Shown here one piece after another: positions 1 to 9,369 of a stretch of 64,000 nucleotides of DNA. The DNA is from an uncultured Sulfitobacter sp. (GTDB lineage: Bacteria; Pseudomonadota; Alphaproteobacteria; Rhodobacterales; Rhodobacteraceae). The notes under the pieces were generated by a model, which searched no databases, had not been told where the DNA came from, and saw only the letters and a program-made list of their open reading frames with translations. Each line of letters starts with the position of its first letter. Position 1 is the first letter of the stretch. The DNA is taken from contig CANMXJ010000012.1 of the NCBI GenBank assembly GCA_947501805.1, forward strand, positions 1 to 64,000, written 5' to 3'. Both the position numbers and the translations under genes were made by a program.

Positions 1-77
1 CCGATAATACCAAAGGCATTATCAATGCCATGCATTTGCAGAACCTTAACAAAGGCCTCTTCTGTCGTCATTTTCAT
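1..77 (-). CDS. xsc: sulfoacetaldehyde acetyltransferase, N-terminal fragment cut by window edge
   Basis: Only the first 25 codons are inside the window. The peptide starts MKMTTEEAFVKVLQMHG and continues with an AFGIIG motif, which is the characteristic N-terminus of the thiamine-diphosphate enzyme Xsc as I know it. Xsc converts sulfoacetaldehyde and phosphate to acetyl phosphate and sulfite in the cytoplasm. The start is supported by AAAGGA about nine bases upstream on the minus strand. It lies 24 bases after the tauY stop, so it is the third gene of a tauX-tauY-xsc operon. The rest of the gene is outside the window. Confidence 0.85.
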   Translation of the reverse strand, partial: MKMTTEEAFVKVLQMHGIDNAFGII

Positions 78-101
78 GTGTGGTGTCCTTTTATCGAAGT
101 A

Positions 102-1496
102 TCAGAGAATTTCGTCGCGGAGGTAGTAGTAGGGATAGGCCATGCGCTGGCCCAACCTGCGGAACGGTGTCAATATGCCGTGGCTTGGCAGTTGCGATGT
201 GAAGATCGGCAGTTTCAGGTCCTTTGCCTGTCCTGCAACCATCTGCGCCATGCGTTTGCCGGCCTGTGCGGAATACATTACGCCGTTCCCGCCATAACCC
301 ATCGCATAGAAGATCGTTTGCTTGGGGTCCGGCTGAAAGATGCGCGGCATCATGTCGTGGCTGACGTCAACCCAGCCCCACCATGAGTAATCAAGCTCGA
401 TGCCTTCCAGCACCGGGAACTTGCGATACAGCCCCTTTTGCAGCAACGCCAGATGCTTGGGGTTTTCGGCATCAAGGCCCGTGATCGCACTGCGGCTGCC
501 GATCTGCACGCGGTCATCCGGCAGGAAGCGGTAGTAGTGCCGCAGGGTGCGGGTGTCCGTCAGGGGTGACTTCACTTGAAATCCGCATTCCGCCTTTTCC
601 TCGTCGGTCAGCGGACGCGTCACGATGGAGTTCGACAGGATCGGCATCAGGCGATGCTTGGTCTTTTCATTCAGACCGGGTGGTGTGTAACCCGCCGTCG
701 CCAGCGCAACATTGCGCGCACGCACGGTCCCGCCGGGCGTTGTCAGATGGTGAACACCGTTAACAGTTTTCCAGCCCATCACCGGGCTTGCTGTGTGGAT
801 CTTGGCCCCCAGCTTGCGCGCAAGGCGCACATAGCTGAACGCCAGCTTCGCCGCATGGATGGAGGTGCCGTCAGGCTCCCACATTGCGCCATGCGCTTCT
901 TGATCGCGCACGTATCTCTCATGCAACTCGTTCCGCCCAATGATGCGCGAGCCATAGCCGAATACGTCATTCATCAAGGCGCATTCTTTTTCCAGCTTCG
1001 GCATAATCTTTTCGCGATGCGCAAGATAGAAATGCCCACCGGTTTGCGGGTCACAGTCGATGTCATCAGACCCGATCAGGTCATTGAACAGCTCGAAAGC
1101 TTCGACAACTTCGCCGTGCATCTCTTTGGCAACGTCCAGACCCCAGCGCTTGATCCACTCGGATCGCTTGAGACGGCCCGAGGAGATCTGCGCCTGACCA
1201 CCGTTGCGGGTGGAACAGCCCCAGGACACGGTGTTGGCCTCAAGAACATGCGCCTTGATCCCGTGTTCCTTGGCCAGATGGATCGCCGTAGACAGGCCTG
1301 TGTAACCAGAGCCGACAACAACTACATCCGCGTCGATATCCTCCGTAACCGGCCCGTCGTCTTCGGGTGGCGTGCCCGCCGTGCCGATCCAATAGGTTGG
1401 CGCGTGGTCCCGGTTGTGACCGGGGCCCGCATCAACAATCGGGTCGTAACGGGGGTCGTAGCTGGCCTTGGGCCAGTGCTTTGGTCTGTTTGGCAT
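102..1496 (-). CDS. tauY: taurine dehydrogenase large subunit-like FAD oxidoreductase
   Basis: A 464-residue FAD-dependent oxidoreductase of the DadA/DAO family. The dinucleotide-binding motif VVVVGSGYTGLSTAIHLA lies near residues 58-75, followed by a STRNGGQ stretch typical of FAD amine oxidoreductases. In Rhodobacterales, a protein of this family next to a small SnoaL-like partner and xsc is the large subunit of taurine dehydrogenase. That enzyme deaminates taurine to sulfoacetaldehyde and passes electrons to a cytochrome c-like acceptor. The start has TGGAG just upstream. The identification rests mainly on the gene order tauX-tauY-xsc; by sequence alone a generic amine or glutamylputrescine oxidase would also fit. 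Confidence 0.78.
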   Translation of the reverse strand: MPNRPKHWPKASYDPRYDPIVDAGPGHNRDHAPTYWIGTAGTPPEDDGPVTEDIDADVVVVGSGYTGLSTAIHLAKEHGIKAHVLEANTVSWGCSTRNGGQAQISSGRLKRSEWIKRWGLDVAKEMHGEVVEAFELFNDLIGSDDIDCDPQTGGHFYLAHREKIMPKLEKECALMNDVFGYGSRIIGRNELHERYVRDQEAHGAMWEPDGTSIHAAKLAFSYVRLARKLGAKIHTASPVMGWKTVNGVHHLTTPGGTVRARNVALATAGYTPPGLNEKTKHRLMPILSNSIVTRPLTDEEKAECGFQVKSPLTDTRTLRHYYRFLPDDRVQIGSRSAITGLDAENPKHLALLQKGLYRKFPVLEGIELDYSWWGWVDVSHDMMPRIFQPDPKQTIFYAMGYGGNGVMYSAQAGKRMAQMVAGQAKDLKLPIFTSQLPSHGILTPFRRLGQRMAYPYYYLRDEIL

Positions 1497-1523
1497 TTTA
1501 CTTCTCCAGAAAAGAGATGAAAA

Positions 1524-1910
1524 TCACGCTTTGAAAGGGGGGCGGGACTTGCGCAGGGCCTGCTTCACAATGATCTTGCCGTCGCGCAGGGTGAATAGGT
1601 CAGCGCCCTGCGCCTCAACCCGCATGCCATCCGCACCTGTGCCGGAAAAAGTCCACTCGGACACCGCGCGGTCACCATGCACAAAGTGGCTGTGATGATC
1701 CCAATGCGCGTCGCTCATACCCGCCCATACAGCGGAAAACGCGTTTGCAATGGCTGCGGCACCTTCAACCTTGCCGCCATAAACCGCGTCGCCACCAACC
1801 GTGTAAAACACACAGTCATCAGCAAAATGGGTCATGACACCGTCGACATCGTGACGGTTGAAAGCATCAAAAGTATCAGCAAGATCTTGGGCAGTAAGAG
1901 TGTTGGACAT
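1524..1910 (-). CDS. tauX: taurine dehydrogenase small subunit-like (SnoaL/NTF2-fold protein)
   Basis: A 128-residue protein with the NTF2/SnoaL-like pattern: an N-terminal helix, then DGVMTHFADDCVFYTVGG, and later AFSAVWAGMSDAHWDHH. It has no signal peptide. GGAG lies eight bases before the ATG. The gene is 27 bases upstream of tauY on the same strand, matching the tauXY arrangement of Rhodobacteraceae, where TauX is the small partner needed for taurine dehydrogenase activity. Alone, the fold would only justify 'nuclear transport factor 2 family protein'. The assignment depends on tauY and xsc following it. Confidence 0.75.
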   Translation of the reverse strand: MSNTLTAQDLADTFDAFNRHDVDGVMTHFADDCVFYTVGGDAVYGGKVEGAAAIANAFSAVWAGMSDAHWDHHSHFVHGDRAVSEWTFSGTGADGMRVEAQGADLFTLRDGKIIVKQALRKSRPPFKA

Positions 1911-2344
1911 GGTGGTCTCCGAAGATGTGTAAATGGTAAGAAAACGTGGTACCGCTCCAAAACGGCACGACGAATGAAGATATCAGTGATCGGCGCAGAA
2001 CTTGGGGAGGCCAGATTCGCCTTGGCCCCGCCCACTAGCTTTGCGTTACAGGGAGAAGCCCTGTTGCGCTTAGGGCCAGATGGCAACTCGAATTAGGCCA
2101 GTTGCTTTCAGCGCTGATGCATGTCGCAGACATCGGCATCGTAAATGTTGCTGTTATTGAAGCAAACAGTGGACTCAACGGGTTTTGTGTCAGGCGAATT
2201 CACGATCATGCTCGACAGGATCACACTGGTCGTTTGGGTGGTGGGACAAAAAGGTCTGGCAGCTTGGGGTCGGCAAGATCACAGTCGGGTAATGCACGAT
2301 ACGCCATAAGGCTTGGTGTCGTGTAATTTCGGTTAGGGAATGGA
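1911..2344. other. intergenic region between tauX and tauE-like gene
   Basis: About 430 bases separate the divergently transcribed tauX and tauE-like genes. I recognise no gene here. An open frame at 2102-2326 (74 codons) lacks a recognisable family and a convincing ribosome site. The region must hold the promoters of both units, and taurine operons are usually controlled by the MocR-type regulator TauR, but I cannot point to a defined operator. Confidence 0.5.
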
Positions 2345-3070
2345 ATGGAGATCACTCAACCCCTCACGACCCTTCTGATCGCGAACGGCATCGTGATCTT
2401 TGGCGCGTTGGTCCAGACCGCAACAGGCATGGGATTTGGCATGATTGCCGCCCCGCTCCTCGCGCTGGTCAGTCTGGAATTTGTGCCCGGCCCTATGCTG
2501 TTTGTTAATCTGTTTCTGTCCCTGATTATGCTGGGGGACGGTCGTGCAAATGTCGTGTCGCGAGAGATCGCGCTGTTGCTGCCGACCATCCTGCTTGGCA
2601 CTGTCATGGGTGCGGCGATTGTAATGCTGGTCCCTACGGATACCTTGGGTGTCGTTTTCGCACTGCTGATCCTTGTCGCTGTCGCAGTCACGGTCTTTGC
2701 CAGGGCTCTCGCGCTTACGTCCCGCAACCTTGTGGTATGTGGCGTTGCCGTTGGCGTGATGGGCACGGCAACCGGCATTCCTGGCGCACCATTGGTCGTG
2801 CTGTACCAGAACGAAACAATCGAAAAGACCCGCCCGACCATGGCACTGGTGTTCACTTTCTCCTACATGTCGTCACTGGTTGCGCTTGCTTTTGCAGGGG
2901 CGTTCTCCGTTAGTCTCGCAGTTCTTGGCTTGCTGATGCTGCCCGGCTTGATCGTCGGGTATGTTGCTGGCAAGCAAATACGCGGATACATGAGCAAAGC
3001 CATGGGGCGGATGCTAATGCTGGGGATTTCGTCAACCGGTGCCATTTTGCTTTTGATAAAATCCATTTAA
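2345..3070 (+). CDS. TauE/SafE family sulfite exporter-like membrane protein
   Basis: A 241-residue, very hydrophobic protein with about eight membrane segments. It has the TauE/SafE pattern: [17 protein letters not shown] near residue 26 and its inverted-repeat counterpart [18 protein letters not shown] near residue 138. TauE proteins are proposed to export sulfite or sulfoacetate across the inner membrane. Lying next to tauXY-xsc, whose product is sulfite, this role is plausible here. AGGGAATGG precedes the ATG. The family also transports other anions, so substrate is inferred from neighbours only. Confidence 0.75.
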   Translation: MEITQPLTTLLIANGIVIFGALVQTATGMGFGMIAAPLLALVSLEFVPGPMLFVNLFLSLIMLGDGRANVVSREIALLLPTILLGTVMGAAIVMLVPTDTLGVVFALLILVAVAVTVFARALALTSRNLVVCGVAVGVMGTATGIPGAPLVVLYQNETIEKTRPTMALVFTFSYMSSLVALAFAGAFSVSLAVLGLLMLPGLIVGYVAGKQIRGYMSKAMGRMLMLGISSTGAILLLIKSI

Positions 3071-3114
3071 GCAGGGGCGTATCACCGTCTTCAACCACAC
3101 CATCGAGGGTATTC

Positions 3115-4158
3115 ATGGATAGCTGGGTAACAAAGGCCATTGGCCAAATTAACGCAGATGCGCACCGTTCTGCGGATACACATCTGTTCAAACTACCAAT
3201 ACCGCGCCTTGAAGGTGTTGATATCTACCTCAAAGACGAAAGCACCCATCCCACGGGCAGTCTCAAACATCGGCTGGCGCGCTCGTTGTTTCTCTATGCC
3301 CTATGCAATGGCAAAGTTACCGAATCGACTACAGTTGTCGAAGCATCCTCGGGTAGTACCGCCGTTTCCGAAGCCTATTTTGCGCGAATGATTGGTGTGC
3401 CATTCATTGCTGTTGTTCCCAAAAGCACCGCACGCAGCAAGATCAAACAGATCGAGTTCTATGGCGGCCAAATCCACTTTGTAGATTCCGCGCCGCAAAT
3501 GCACGGCGCATCTGTTGAGCTTGCCGCGTCGATTGGCGGTTATTTTATGGATCAGTTCACCTATGCGGAACGGGCAACTGACTGGCGTGGCAACAACAAC
3601 ATTGCCGAAAGTGTCTTCACCCAGATGGAGCGCGAACCACACCCCGTCCCTGCACATCTGGTGATGAGTGCGGGCACCGGCGGCACCTCTGCCACCTTGG
3701 GCCGCTATATTCGTTACAAGGGGTATGACACCGAACTGACCGTGGTCGATCCTGAAAACTCTGTCTTTTACGACAGTTACAAGAGCGGGGATCGCAGCCT
3801 GATTTCTGACAAGTCCAGCCGGATTGAGGGGATCGGGCGGCCCAAGGTCGAGCATTCCTTTCAGCCCGGAGTGATCGACCATATGATACAGGTGCCAGAC
3901 GCTGCCAGTGTTGCAACGATGTTGTGGCTGGAAAAGCTGATAGGACGCAAGACTGGGCCGTCGACGGGAACAAACCTTTGGGGCGCGTTGAAGGCCGCAC
4001 AGGCGATGGTGCAGGCCGGTCGTCAGGGGTCTATCGTAACTCTGCTTTGTGACAGCGGGGAACGCTATCTGGACACCTATCACAACCCCGATTGGGTCAG
4101 CGCATGTATCGGCGATTACGGCCAATATGCCGACCGTTTAGAAGCAGAATTCGGGTAA
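3115..4158 (+). CDS. PLP-dependent cysteine synthase-like enzyme (fold type II)
   Basis: A 347-residue fold-type II PLP enzyme of the cysteine synthase/cystathionine beta-synthase family. [14 protein letters not shown] carries the Schiff-base lysine, SSGSTA replaces the usual TSGNTG substrate loop, and [12 protein letters not shown] is the phosphate-binding glycine loop. A PSTGTN motif lies near the C-terminus. It starts 44 bases after the sulfite exporter-like gene, so the two are probably co-transcribed. The altered substrate loop argues against a standard O-acetylserine sulfhydrylase. Its place beside sulfite-generating genes makes a sulfur nucleophile or sulfonated amino acid substrate possible, but that is inference. 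Confidence 0.7.
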   Translation: MDSWVTKAIGQINADAHRSADTHLFKLPIPRLEGVDIYLKDESTHPTGSLKHRLARSLFLYALCNGKVTESTTVVEASSGSTAVSEAYFARMIGVPFIAVVPKSTARSKIKQIEFYGGQIHFVDSAPQMHGASVELAASIGGYFMDQFTYAERATDWRGNNNIAESVFTQMEREPHPVPAHLVMSAGTGGTSATLGRYIRYKGYDTELTVVDPENSVFYDSYKSGDRSLISDKSSRIEGIGRPKVEHSFQPGVIDHMIQVPDAASVATMLWLEKLIGRKTGPSTGTNLWGALKAAQAMVQAGRQGSIVTLLCDSGERYLDTYHNPDWVSACIGDYGQYADRLEAEFG

Positions 4159-4262
4159 ACAGCGACCTTTGCAAGGCGCGTCGGCATTGCGGTTACGCCA
4201 ATGCAAAGCGCGCTATCGTGGCAAGGCTCCTGCCTAGATGCGGCTTACCATCGCCCTCTGCC

Positions 4263-4694
4263 TTAGCGGACCACATATACCGAACATCCAGCATGGCGCA
4301 CCACACGCGATGCGTTGGGGCCAAGCAGATAATCCGCGAGATCAGCCTTGTGTGCCCCCACCACAATCAACGCAGCCTCGGTTTTCTTGGCAAGGTTGAG
4401 GATCTCCTCATAAGCACGTCCTGTCGCCACGACATGCCGGACCTTTTCATTCTGCGCCGCGTCCAGTGCTTTGATAACAAGCGCATTCAGGTGTTCTTTG
4501 GCGTCCGCTACCATTTTTTCGTGATGGTCACTGTCGAAAAATGCCCCCACGCGACTCATTCCAAAGTCCGGCACGACGGCAATCACATCAAGTTGCGCGC
4601 CCTCCAATGTGGCCAATTGCGCGGCCTTCTGGATAATGTTGATATCTTCGTCGCCATTGCTGACGTCGACAGCGCATAAGACAGGACCGGTCAT
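4263..4694 (-). CDS. universal stress protein (UspA family) coupled to TRAP transporter
   Basis: A 143-residue Usp-domain protein starting TGPVLCAVDVSNGDED. The C-terminal nucleotide-binding loop reads IVVGAHKADLADYLLGPNASRVVRHAGCSVYVVR, in family terms G-x2-x9-G-x-N. UspA proteins bind ATP. TeaD is a known Usp partner of the TRAP transporter TeaABC, where it modulates uptake. The start overlaps the stop of the upstream permease gene (ATGA), so translation is coupled and a regulatory role on this TRAP system is likely. It is the last gene of the operon. Confidence 0.85.
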   Translation of the reverse strand: MTGPVLCAVDVSNGDEDINIIQKAAQLATLEGAQLDVIAVVPDFGMSRVGAFFDSDHHEKMVADAKEHLNALVIKALDAAQNEKVRHVVATGRAYEEILNLAKKTEAALIVVGAHKADLADYLLGPNASRVVRHAGCSVYVVR

Positions 4695-7297
4695 GCTGGA
4701 ACTCCTTGGCGGGACATACGTGCACGTTGCAAGAAGGCAATGAACAAGAGAAAGATCAATGCAGGAATGAACACCAGCTCCTTGGGCATTTGATTTGCCG
4801 GGGCTTTGACGGATGCGATTTGCACCGGATCGTCAGCATAAAAATCAAAGCTGGAAAGGCTGTCAGAGAAAGGCGAACCAAAGGACGGTTCGTCCATTTT
4901 GGTAACGCCGTCCTCGTCGAGCAACAACAGACCGGAAGCGGAAAGACGCTCTTCGCCCGATCCGGCACCAACAGGCAGCACCAGCGTGGTTTCCTTGATC
5001 TCGCCGGTGTCAAAGTCAGGACCGGATACGATCAGGCGGATTTCATCACCTTCCCTTGCGTCTCCAAGAGCATTGGCAAAGGCAGCGGGTTCAACCTGCT
5101 GGAACGGAGGTTGCAAGCGGTCCATCACAAAATCGGGGCGAAACAGAACGAAGGCCACAAGGACCAGCGCGATGCTTTCATAAATGCGGCTCTTGGTCAG
5201 GAACCAGCCCATCGTGCCTGCAGTGAACACCAGGATTGCGATGGAAGCTGTGACAAAGACAAGTATGCCTTGCGCCCATCCGACGTCGATCAACAGCAAG
5301 TCGGTGTTGAAGATAAAGACGAACGGCAGCGCGACGGTCCGCAAAGAGTAAAAGAACGCGACAAAGCCTGTCTTGATTGCGTCACCACCAGATACCGCGG
5401 CAGCCGCAAAGCTGGCAAGGCCCACAGGCGGCGTCACATCGGCCATGATCCCGAAGTAGAATACAAACAGATGCACCGCGATCAGCGGCACAATCAGCCC
5501 GGATTGTGCGCCAAGTTCGACAACCACACCGGCCATGAGTGAGGACACAACGATATAATTGGCCGTGGTCGGCAAACCCATGCCGAGGATGAGGGACAAC
5601 AGCCCCACCATCACCAGCATCAGGATCAGATTGCCACCTGATAGGAATTCGACCAGATCGGCCATGACCTGCCCTACACCGGTCAGCGTGACGGTGCCAA
5701 CGATGACGCCTGCGGTAGCCGTGGCAAGACCGATACCGATCATGTTGCGGGCACCATCAATCAGACCTTGGATCAGATCACCCAGACCCTGCATAAAAAC
5801 ATTGGCCATATCGCTTTGTCCGCGAAAAATCGCCTTGAGCGGGCGCTGGGTCAGCAGGATCACGAAAAGCAGCATCGTGGCCCAGAAAGCCGAAAGGCCC
5901 GGCGATTTCTGTTCGATCATCAGGAAGTAGACAAGCACCACGATGGGCAGCAGGAAATAGAGACCGGATTTGTAAATCTCGCCGACGACCGGCAATTCGA
6001 CTTCTTCGGCGTTCGGATCGTCCGGCTCCAAGTCTGGCACGGTTGAGGCAAGATAAAGCAAGCCTGCGTACCCCGCAAAGATCAACAACGACATGACCAA
6101 GCCGGAGGCATTTGGAACAGCAGCGACAACCCAGCTGACCGGGTATTGCACGCCGTAGCAAAGACCTGCGAAACCGACAAAGAACGCGGCCATACCACCG
6201 ATGGTCTTACCCATCGACACCACGCGGTTGCCTAGCGTTGGCATGTTGTTTTTCACCGCTTCCAGATGCACGATATAAACTAGTGCGATGTAAGATATCG
6301 TCGCGGGCAGGAAGGCGTGGGTAATAACCTCGACGTAAGAAATGCCGACATATTCCACCATCAAAAAGGCCGCGGCCCCCATGACAGGCGGCATGATCTG
6401 ACCGTTGACGGATGACGCCACTTCAACCGCGCCCGCCTTTTCCGAGGAGAAACCCACGCGCTTCATCAAAGGGATGGTGAAGGTACCCGTGGTCACAACA
6501 TTGGCGATGGAGGAGCCCGAGATCAGGCCGGTTGCCGCAGAGCCGACAACAGCAGCCTTGGCCGGTCCACCCTTGAGGTGACCCAAGGCACCAAAGGCCA
6601 TCTTGATAAAGTAGTTACCCGCACCGGCCTTATCCAGCAGGGCACCAAACAACACGAAGAGAAATACAAATTTGGTTGATACACCAAGCGCGATGCCAAA
6701 GACCCCTTCGGAGGTGATCCACATGTGGCTCATCGCCTTCTTCAGCGAGGCACCCTTCCAGCGGATGACATCCGGGACCAGTTCGGATGATCCGAAAAAC
6801 ACATAGGCCAGAAAGATCGTCGCAATGATGGCCATCGCCGGGCCAAGCGCGCGGCGCGCGCCCTCAAACAGGATCAGCAGGCCCGCCAGCGCGAACCATT
6901 TGTCCATATCGTCAGCAAGCCCCCCTGCATCAACGATCTTTTGGTAGAACACAAAACCGTACATGGCGATAAAGGCACCGGCCAATCCAAGGAACCAGTC
7001 TACGATCGGGATGTAGTGACGCGGGCTCGACTTGAAGGCGGGATAGGCCATGAAAGCCAGAAAGACAGCAAATGCCAGATGGATCTGGCGGGAATTGTTG
7101 ATCACATCGCCGGGAAAGACATAGTTTGCCAGTGGCGACGCAAGGATGACCTGAAACAGTGACCAGACCACAGCCACAATCATCAGCAGTTTGCCAACGC
7201 CACCGGCGGGATCACGGGCACCAGCGTCGGAAGAGGCGACAAGATCCTGTAGCTCTTCTTCGGTCAATGCGCGGTTTTCGGATGTGTTTTCGGCCAT
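4691..7297 (-). CDS. TRAP transporter fused permease (DctQ-DctM type, TAXI system)
   Basis: An 868-residue polytopic inner-membrane protein joining the small and large TRAP permease subunits. It contains the DctM-type motif GSAATGLISGSSIANVVTTG in the first half and GMGLPTTANYIVVSSLMAGVV in the second, as in fused TRAP permeases paired with TAXI binding proteins. A soluble-looking segment (about residues 720-830, DAREGDEIRLIVSGPDF) precedes the final membrane helix. The preceding gene encodes the TAXI binding protein and the following one a Usp, so this is a sodium-driven importer for an unknown organic anion or amino compound. Confidence 0.9.
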   Translation of the reverse strand: MAENTSENRALTEEELQDLVASSDAGARDPAGGVGKLLMIVAVVWSLFQVILASPLANYVFPGDVINNSRQIHLAFAVFLAFMAYPAFKSSPRHYIPIVDWFLGLAGAFIAMYGFVFYQKIVDAGGLADDMDKWFALAGLLILFEGARRALGPAMAIIATIFLAYVFFGSSELVPDVIRWKGASLKKAMSHMWITSEGVFGIALGVSTKFVFLFVLFGALLDKAGAGNYFIKMAFGALGHLKGGPAKAAVVGSAATGLISGSSIANVVTTGTFTIPLMKRVGFSSEKAGAVEVASSVNGQIMPPVMGAAAFLMVEYVGISYVEVITHAFLPATISYIALVYIVHLEAVKNNMPTLGNRVVSMGKTIGGMAAFFVGFAGLCYGVQYPVSWVVAAVPNASGLVMSLLIFAGYAGLLYLASTVPDLEPDDPNAEEVELPVVGEIYKSGLYFLLPIVVLVYFLMIEQKSPGLSAFWATMLLFVILLTQRPLKAIFRGQSDMANVFMQGLGDLIQGLIDGARNMIGIGLATATAGVIVGTVTLTGVGQVMADLVEFLSGGNLILMLVMVGLLSLILGMGLPTTANYIVVSSLMAGVVVELGAQSGLIVPLIAVHLFVFYFGIMADVTPPVGLASFAAAAVSGGDAIKTGFVAFFYSLRTVALPFVFIFNTDLLLIDVGWAQGILVFVTASIAILVFTAGTMGWFLTKSRIYESIALVLVAFVLFRPDFVMDRLQPPFQQVEPAAFANALGDAREGDEIRLIVSGPDFDTGEIKETTLVLPVGAGSGEERLSASGLLLLDEDGVTKMDEPSFGSPFSDSLSSFDFYADDPVQIASVKAPANQMPKELVFIPALIFLLFIAFLQRARMSRQGVPA

Positions 7298-7353
7298 GGC
7301 CTATGTCCCCCTGGAATTGCAGTTAAGACTGCTTTTTGTTGTCGGGTCGTGCT

Positions 7354-7376
7354 GGAGGGGCAATGACTGCCCCTCC
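7354..7376 (-). promoter_or_regulatory. hairpin between TAXI binding-protein and TRAP permease genes
   Basis: A perfect nine-base-pair inverted repeat, GGAGGGGCA with TGCCCCTCC, with a five-base loop. It lies in the 90-base gap between the binding-protein stop and the permease start. No T-run follows on the transcribed strand, so it is not a classical terminator. Hairpins in this position are known in transporter operons to stabilise the upstream binding-protein message or attenuate read-through; that role is inferred here. Confidence 0.6.
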
Positions 7377-7387
7377 GTTTGTCGTGC

Positions 7388-8359
7388 CTAGTCGATCAGG
7401 CCGGCTTCTTTGTAGTACTTCATTGCACCGGCATGCAGCGGCGCAGAAAGACCGGCTGTTGCCATCTCCTTGGGCTCAAGGTTGGCAAAGGCCGGATGCA
7501 GTTTTTTGAAGTCCTCGATGTTTTCCATCACGGATTTCACAACCTGATAGACGGCCTCTTCTGACACATCGGCGGATGTGACAAACGTCGCACCCACACC
7601 AAAGGTCGCAGTTTCAGAGTCATTGCCACGGTACATGCCACCGGGGATCTTGGCAGACCGGTAAAACGGATTGTCTGTAATCAGTCCGTCCACCTCGGCA
7701 CCGCTGACCGTGACAAGTACGGAGTCGCACGCCGTCGTCGCTTCCTGAATAGATCCGGAAGGGTGGCCAACCGTGTAAACCATCGCGTCGATCTGGTTAT
7801 CACACAGTGCGGCGGATTGCTCGGCGGCTTTCAACTCTGTGGCCAGTGCAAAATCACCAGTTGTCCAGCCTTTGGCCTCCAGAAGAACTTCCATCGTGCC
7901 GCGCTGACCCGAACCGGGGTTGCCGATATTGACGCGCTTGCCTTTGAGGTCGTCAAACGTCTTGATGCCCGCATCCGCACGTGCGACGACGGTAAACGGT
8001 TCAGGATGCACGGAAAATACCGCCCGCAGACCCTCAAAGGGGCCCGCTTCCGCGAATTTGGATGTGCCGTTGAACGCGTGATATTGCCAGTCCGACTGTG
8101 CCACGCCAAACTCCAGCTCGCCTTCGCGAATGGTGTTGATGTTGTAGACAGAACCACCCGTGGATTCCACCGAGCAGCGGATACCGTGCTCTTTGCGGCC
8201 TTTGTTGACCAACCGGCAGATCGCGCCGCCGGTAGGATAATAGACCCCCGTAACGCCACCGGTACCGATGGTGATGAATTCTTCGGCAAAGGCGGCTGGT
8301 GCCATCAAAGCTCCGGCAGCCATCCCCGCCAATGATAGTTTCCAATGTTTAGACATCAT
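7388..8359 (-). CDS. TAXI family TRAP transporter solute-binding protein
   Basis: A 323-residue exported protein with an N-terminal signal peptide (about residues 1-25, cleavage after AAFA). The mature start [27 protein letters not shown] is the TAXI-family signature (named for TRAP-associated extracytoplasmic immunogenic protein). A second family feature is [24 protein letters not shown] near residue 145. It binds the substrate in the periplasm and hands it to the fused permease encoded downstream. The substrate is not deducible from sequence; TAXI proteins bind glutamate-like and other carboxylates in the few studied cases. Confidence 0.9.
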   Translation of the reverse strand: MMSKHWKLSLAGMAAGALMAPAAFAEEFITIGTGGVTGVYYPTGGAICRLVNKGRKEHGIRCSVESTGGSVYNINTIREGELEFGVAQSDWQYHAFNGTSKFAEAGPFEGLRAVFSVHPEPFTVVARADAGIKTFDDLKGKRVNIGNPGSGQRGTMEVLLEAKGWTTGDFALATELKAAEQSAALCDNQIDAMVYTVGHPSGSIQEATTACDSVLVTVSGAEVDGLITDNPFYRSAKIPGGMYRGNDSETATFGVGATFVTSADVSEEAVYQVVKSVMENIEDFKKLHPAFANLEPKEMATAGLSAPLHAGAMKYYKEAGLID

Positions 8360-8386
8360 GTTCTCCCTGATTGATGTTTCGTTCGA

Positions 8387-9250
8387 TTAAGTGTCCCAGA
8401 CTTCGCTGAGACGGCGGTTTCTAAGTTCCACGTCGGCAATGCGGGCCATGGCTGGTGATCCTGCCTGGCCTGCCAACATGCCAATCATAGCCTCACACAG
8501 CACGAGTGTTGCCGCGTAGGATGAAAAGAAATGCTGGCTTTGAGTCGGTACAAGAAAATGTGCCGAGGCGTGGACCAATGCCGGACATGTATGCGTGTCG
8601 GTAATGACAATGACAAAGGCTCCCGCCTCATGCGCCTCGCGGGCCGCATTGATGGCGTTGCTGGCAAAAGGAGGCTTGGTCATGACAATCAGAACATCCT
8701 GATCCGACATTCCGACCAGACCGCTTGCCAGTGACGCGCCCATCCGACTGGCCATGGACCAATTGTCAGCAATAAAGCTGGCCATATAAGTAAGGTACTC
8801 TGCGATGCCGGTTGACCCCAATGCACCCAGAACCAAGACCCGCCGCGCATCGTGAAGGCGTTCAACGCATGTCTCCAGCATAGGCTGGTCAATGGAGGCA
8901 CCCAGATTTTGCAAGTTGGCAGAACAATCCAGGATGTGCTGGCTTAGAAAACCCTGATCACCTTCACCGTGACGCTGCTGCAAGGCTTCGACACGGTGGG
9001 AAAAAGAGTTTCCGCGATGCGCCATGGCAAGGCGCAACACATCACGCAGGTCTTCGTAGCTGTCATATCCTAGCGCCGTGGACATCCGCGAGAATGTTGC
9101 GGGTGACAGATTTGCGTCTTTTGACAGGGTACGCAGGCTTCTTGTGGCAACGTCGATGGGGTTGGCCACCACAAAATCGGCTGCTTCCTTCAGCTTGGCG
9201 CTAAGCGAGGCATATTTACTGGAGAGCTGCTGTTCAAATGACAATTGCAA
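8387..9250 (-). CDS. MurR/RpiR family transcriptional regulator
   Basis: The N-terminal helix-turn-helix (FVVANPIDVATRSLRTLSKDANLSPATFSRM) has the RpiR pattern, and the C-terminal half is a SIS domain (RRVLVLGALGSTGIAEY, later VLIVMTKPPFASNAINAAREAHEAGAFVIVITD). RpiR regulators sense phosphosugars or other small ligands through the SIS fold. I chose the TTG at 9250 (287 residues) because GGGGGGAAG lies about seven bases before it. The same frame is open to a TTG at 9268, which would overlap that ribosome site. It is the first gene of the TAXI-TRAP operon and divergent from the aminotransferase, so it probably controls both. Confidence 0.85.
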   Translation of the reverse strand: MQLSFEQQLSSKYASLSAKLKEAADFVVANPIDVATRSLRTLSKDANLSPATFSRMSTALGYDSYEDLRDVLRLAMAHRGNSFSHRVEALQQRHGEGDQGFLSQHILDCSANLQNLGASIDQPMLETCVERLHDARRVLVLGALGSTGIAEYLTYMASFIADNWSMASRMGASLASGLVGMSDQDVLIVMTKPPFASNAINAAREAHEAGAFVIVITDTHTCPALVHASAHFLVPTQSQHFFSSYAATLVLCEAMIGMLAGQAGSPAMARIADVELRNRRLSEVWDT

Positions 9251-9288
9251 GTTTCGACTTCCCCCCAAGAAATCACGCTTTTAGCGAA

Positions 9289-9335
9289 TGTTTCATCTGT
9301 TTCAAATCTTGTCAACACCAGAGCCATATGTTTCA
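9289..9335. promoter_or_regulatory. three TGTTTCA direct repeats in rpiR-aminotransferase divergent region
   Basis: The heptamer TGTTTCA occurs at 9289-9295, 9298-9304 and 9329-9335, the first two exactly nine bases apart. They sit between the divergent RpiR regulator and aminotransferase genes. Such spacing is consistent with cooperative binding by the adjacent RpiR protein, but no operator for this regulator is known to me, so this is a candidate only. Confidence 0.4.
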
Positions 9336-9369
9336 TTGATGTCACTCCAGACATCAAAGGACTGCTCCC

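Noticed and set aside
576-1520. 314-codon open frame antisense to tauY
   Set aside because: Opposite strand is a conserved FAD enzyme; translated product has no domain pattern.
2102-2326. 74-codon open frame in the tauX-tauE gap
   Set aside because: No ribosome site, no family, and no coupling to neighbours.
4159-4262. Imperfect repeats (GCATTG with CAATGC) between convergent genes as a terminator
   Set aside because: Six-base stem with mismatches and no T-run on either strand.
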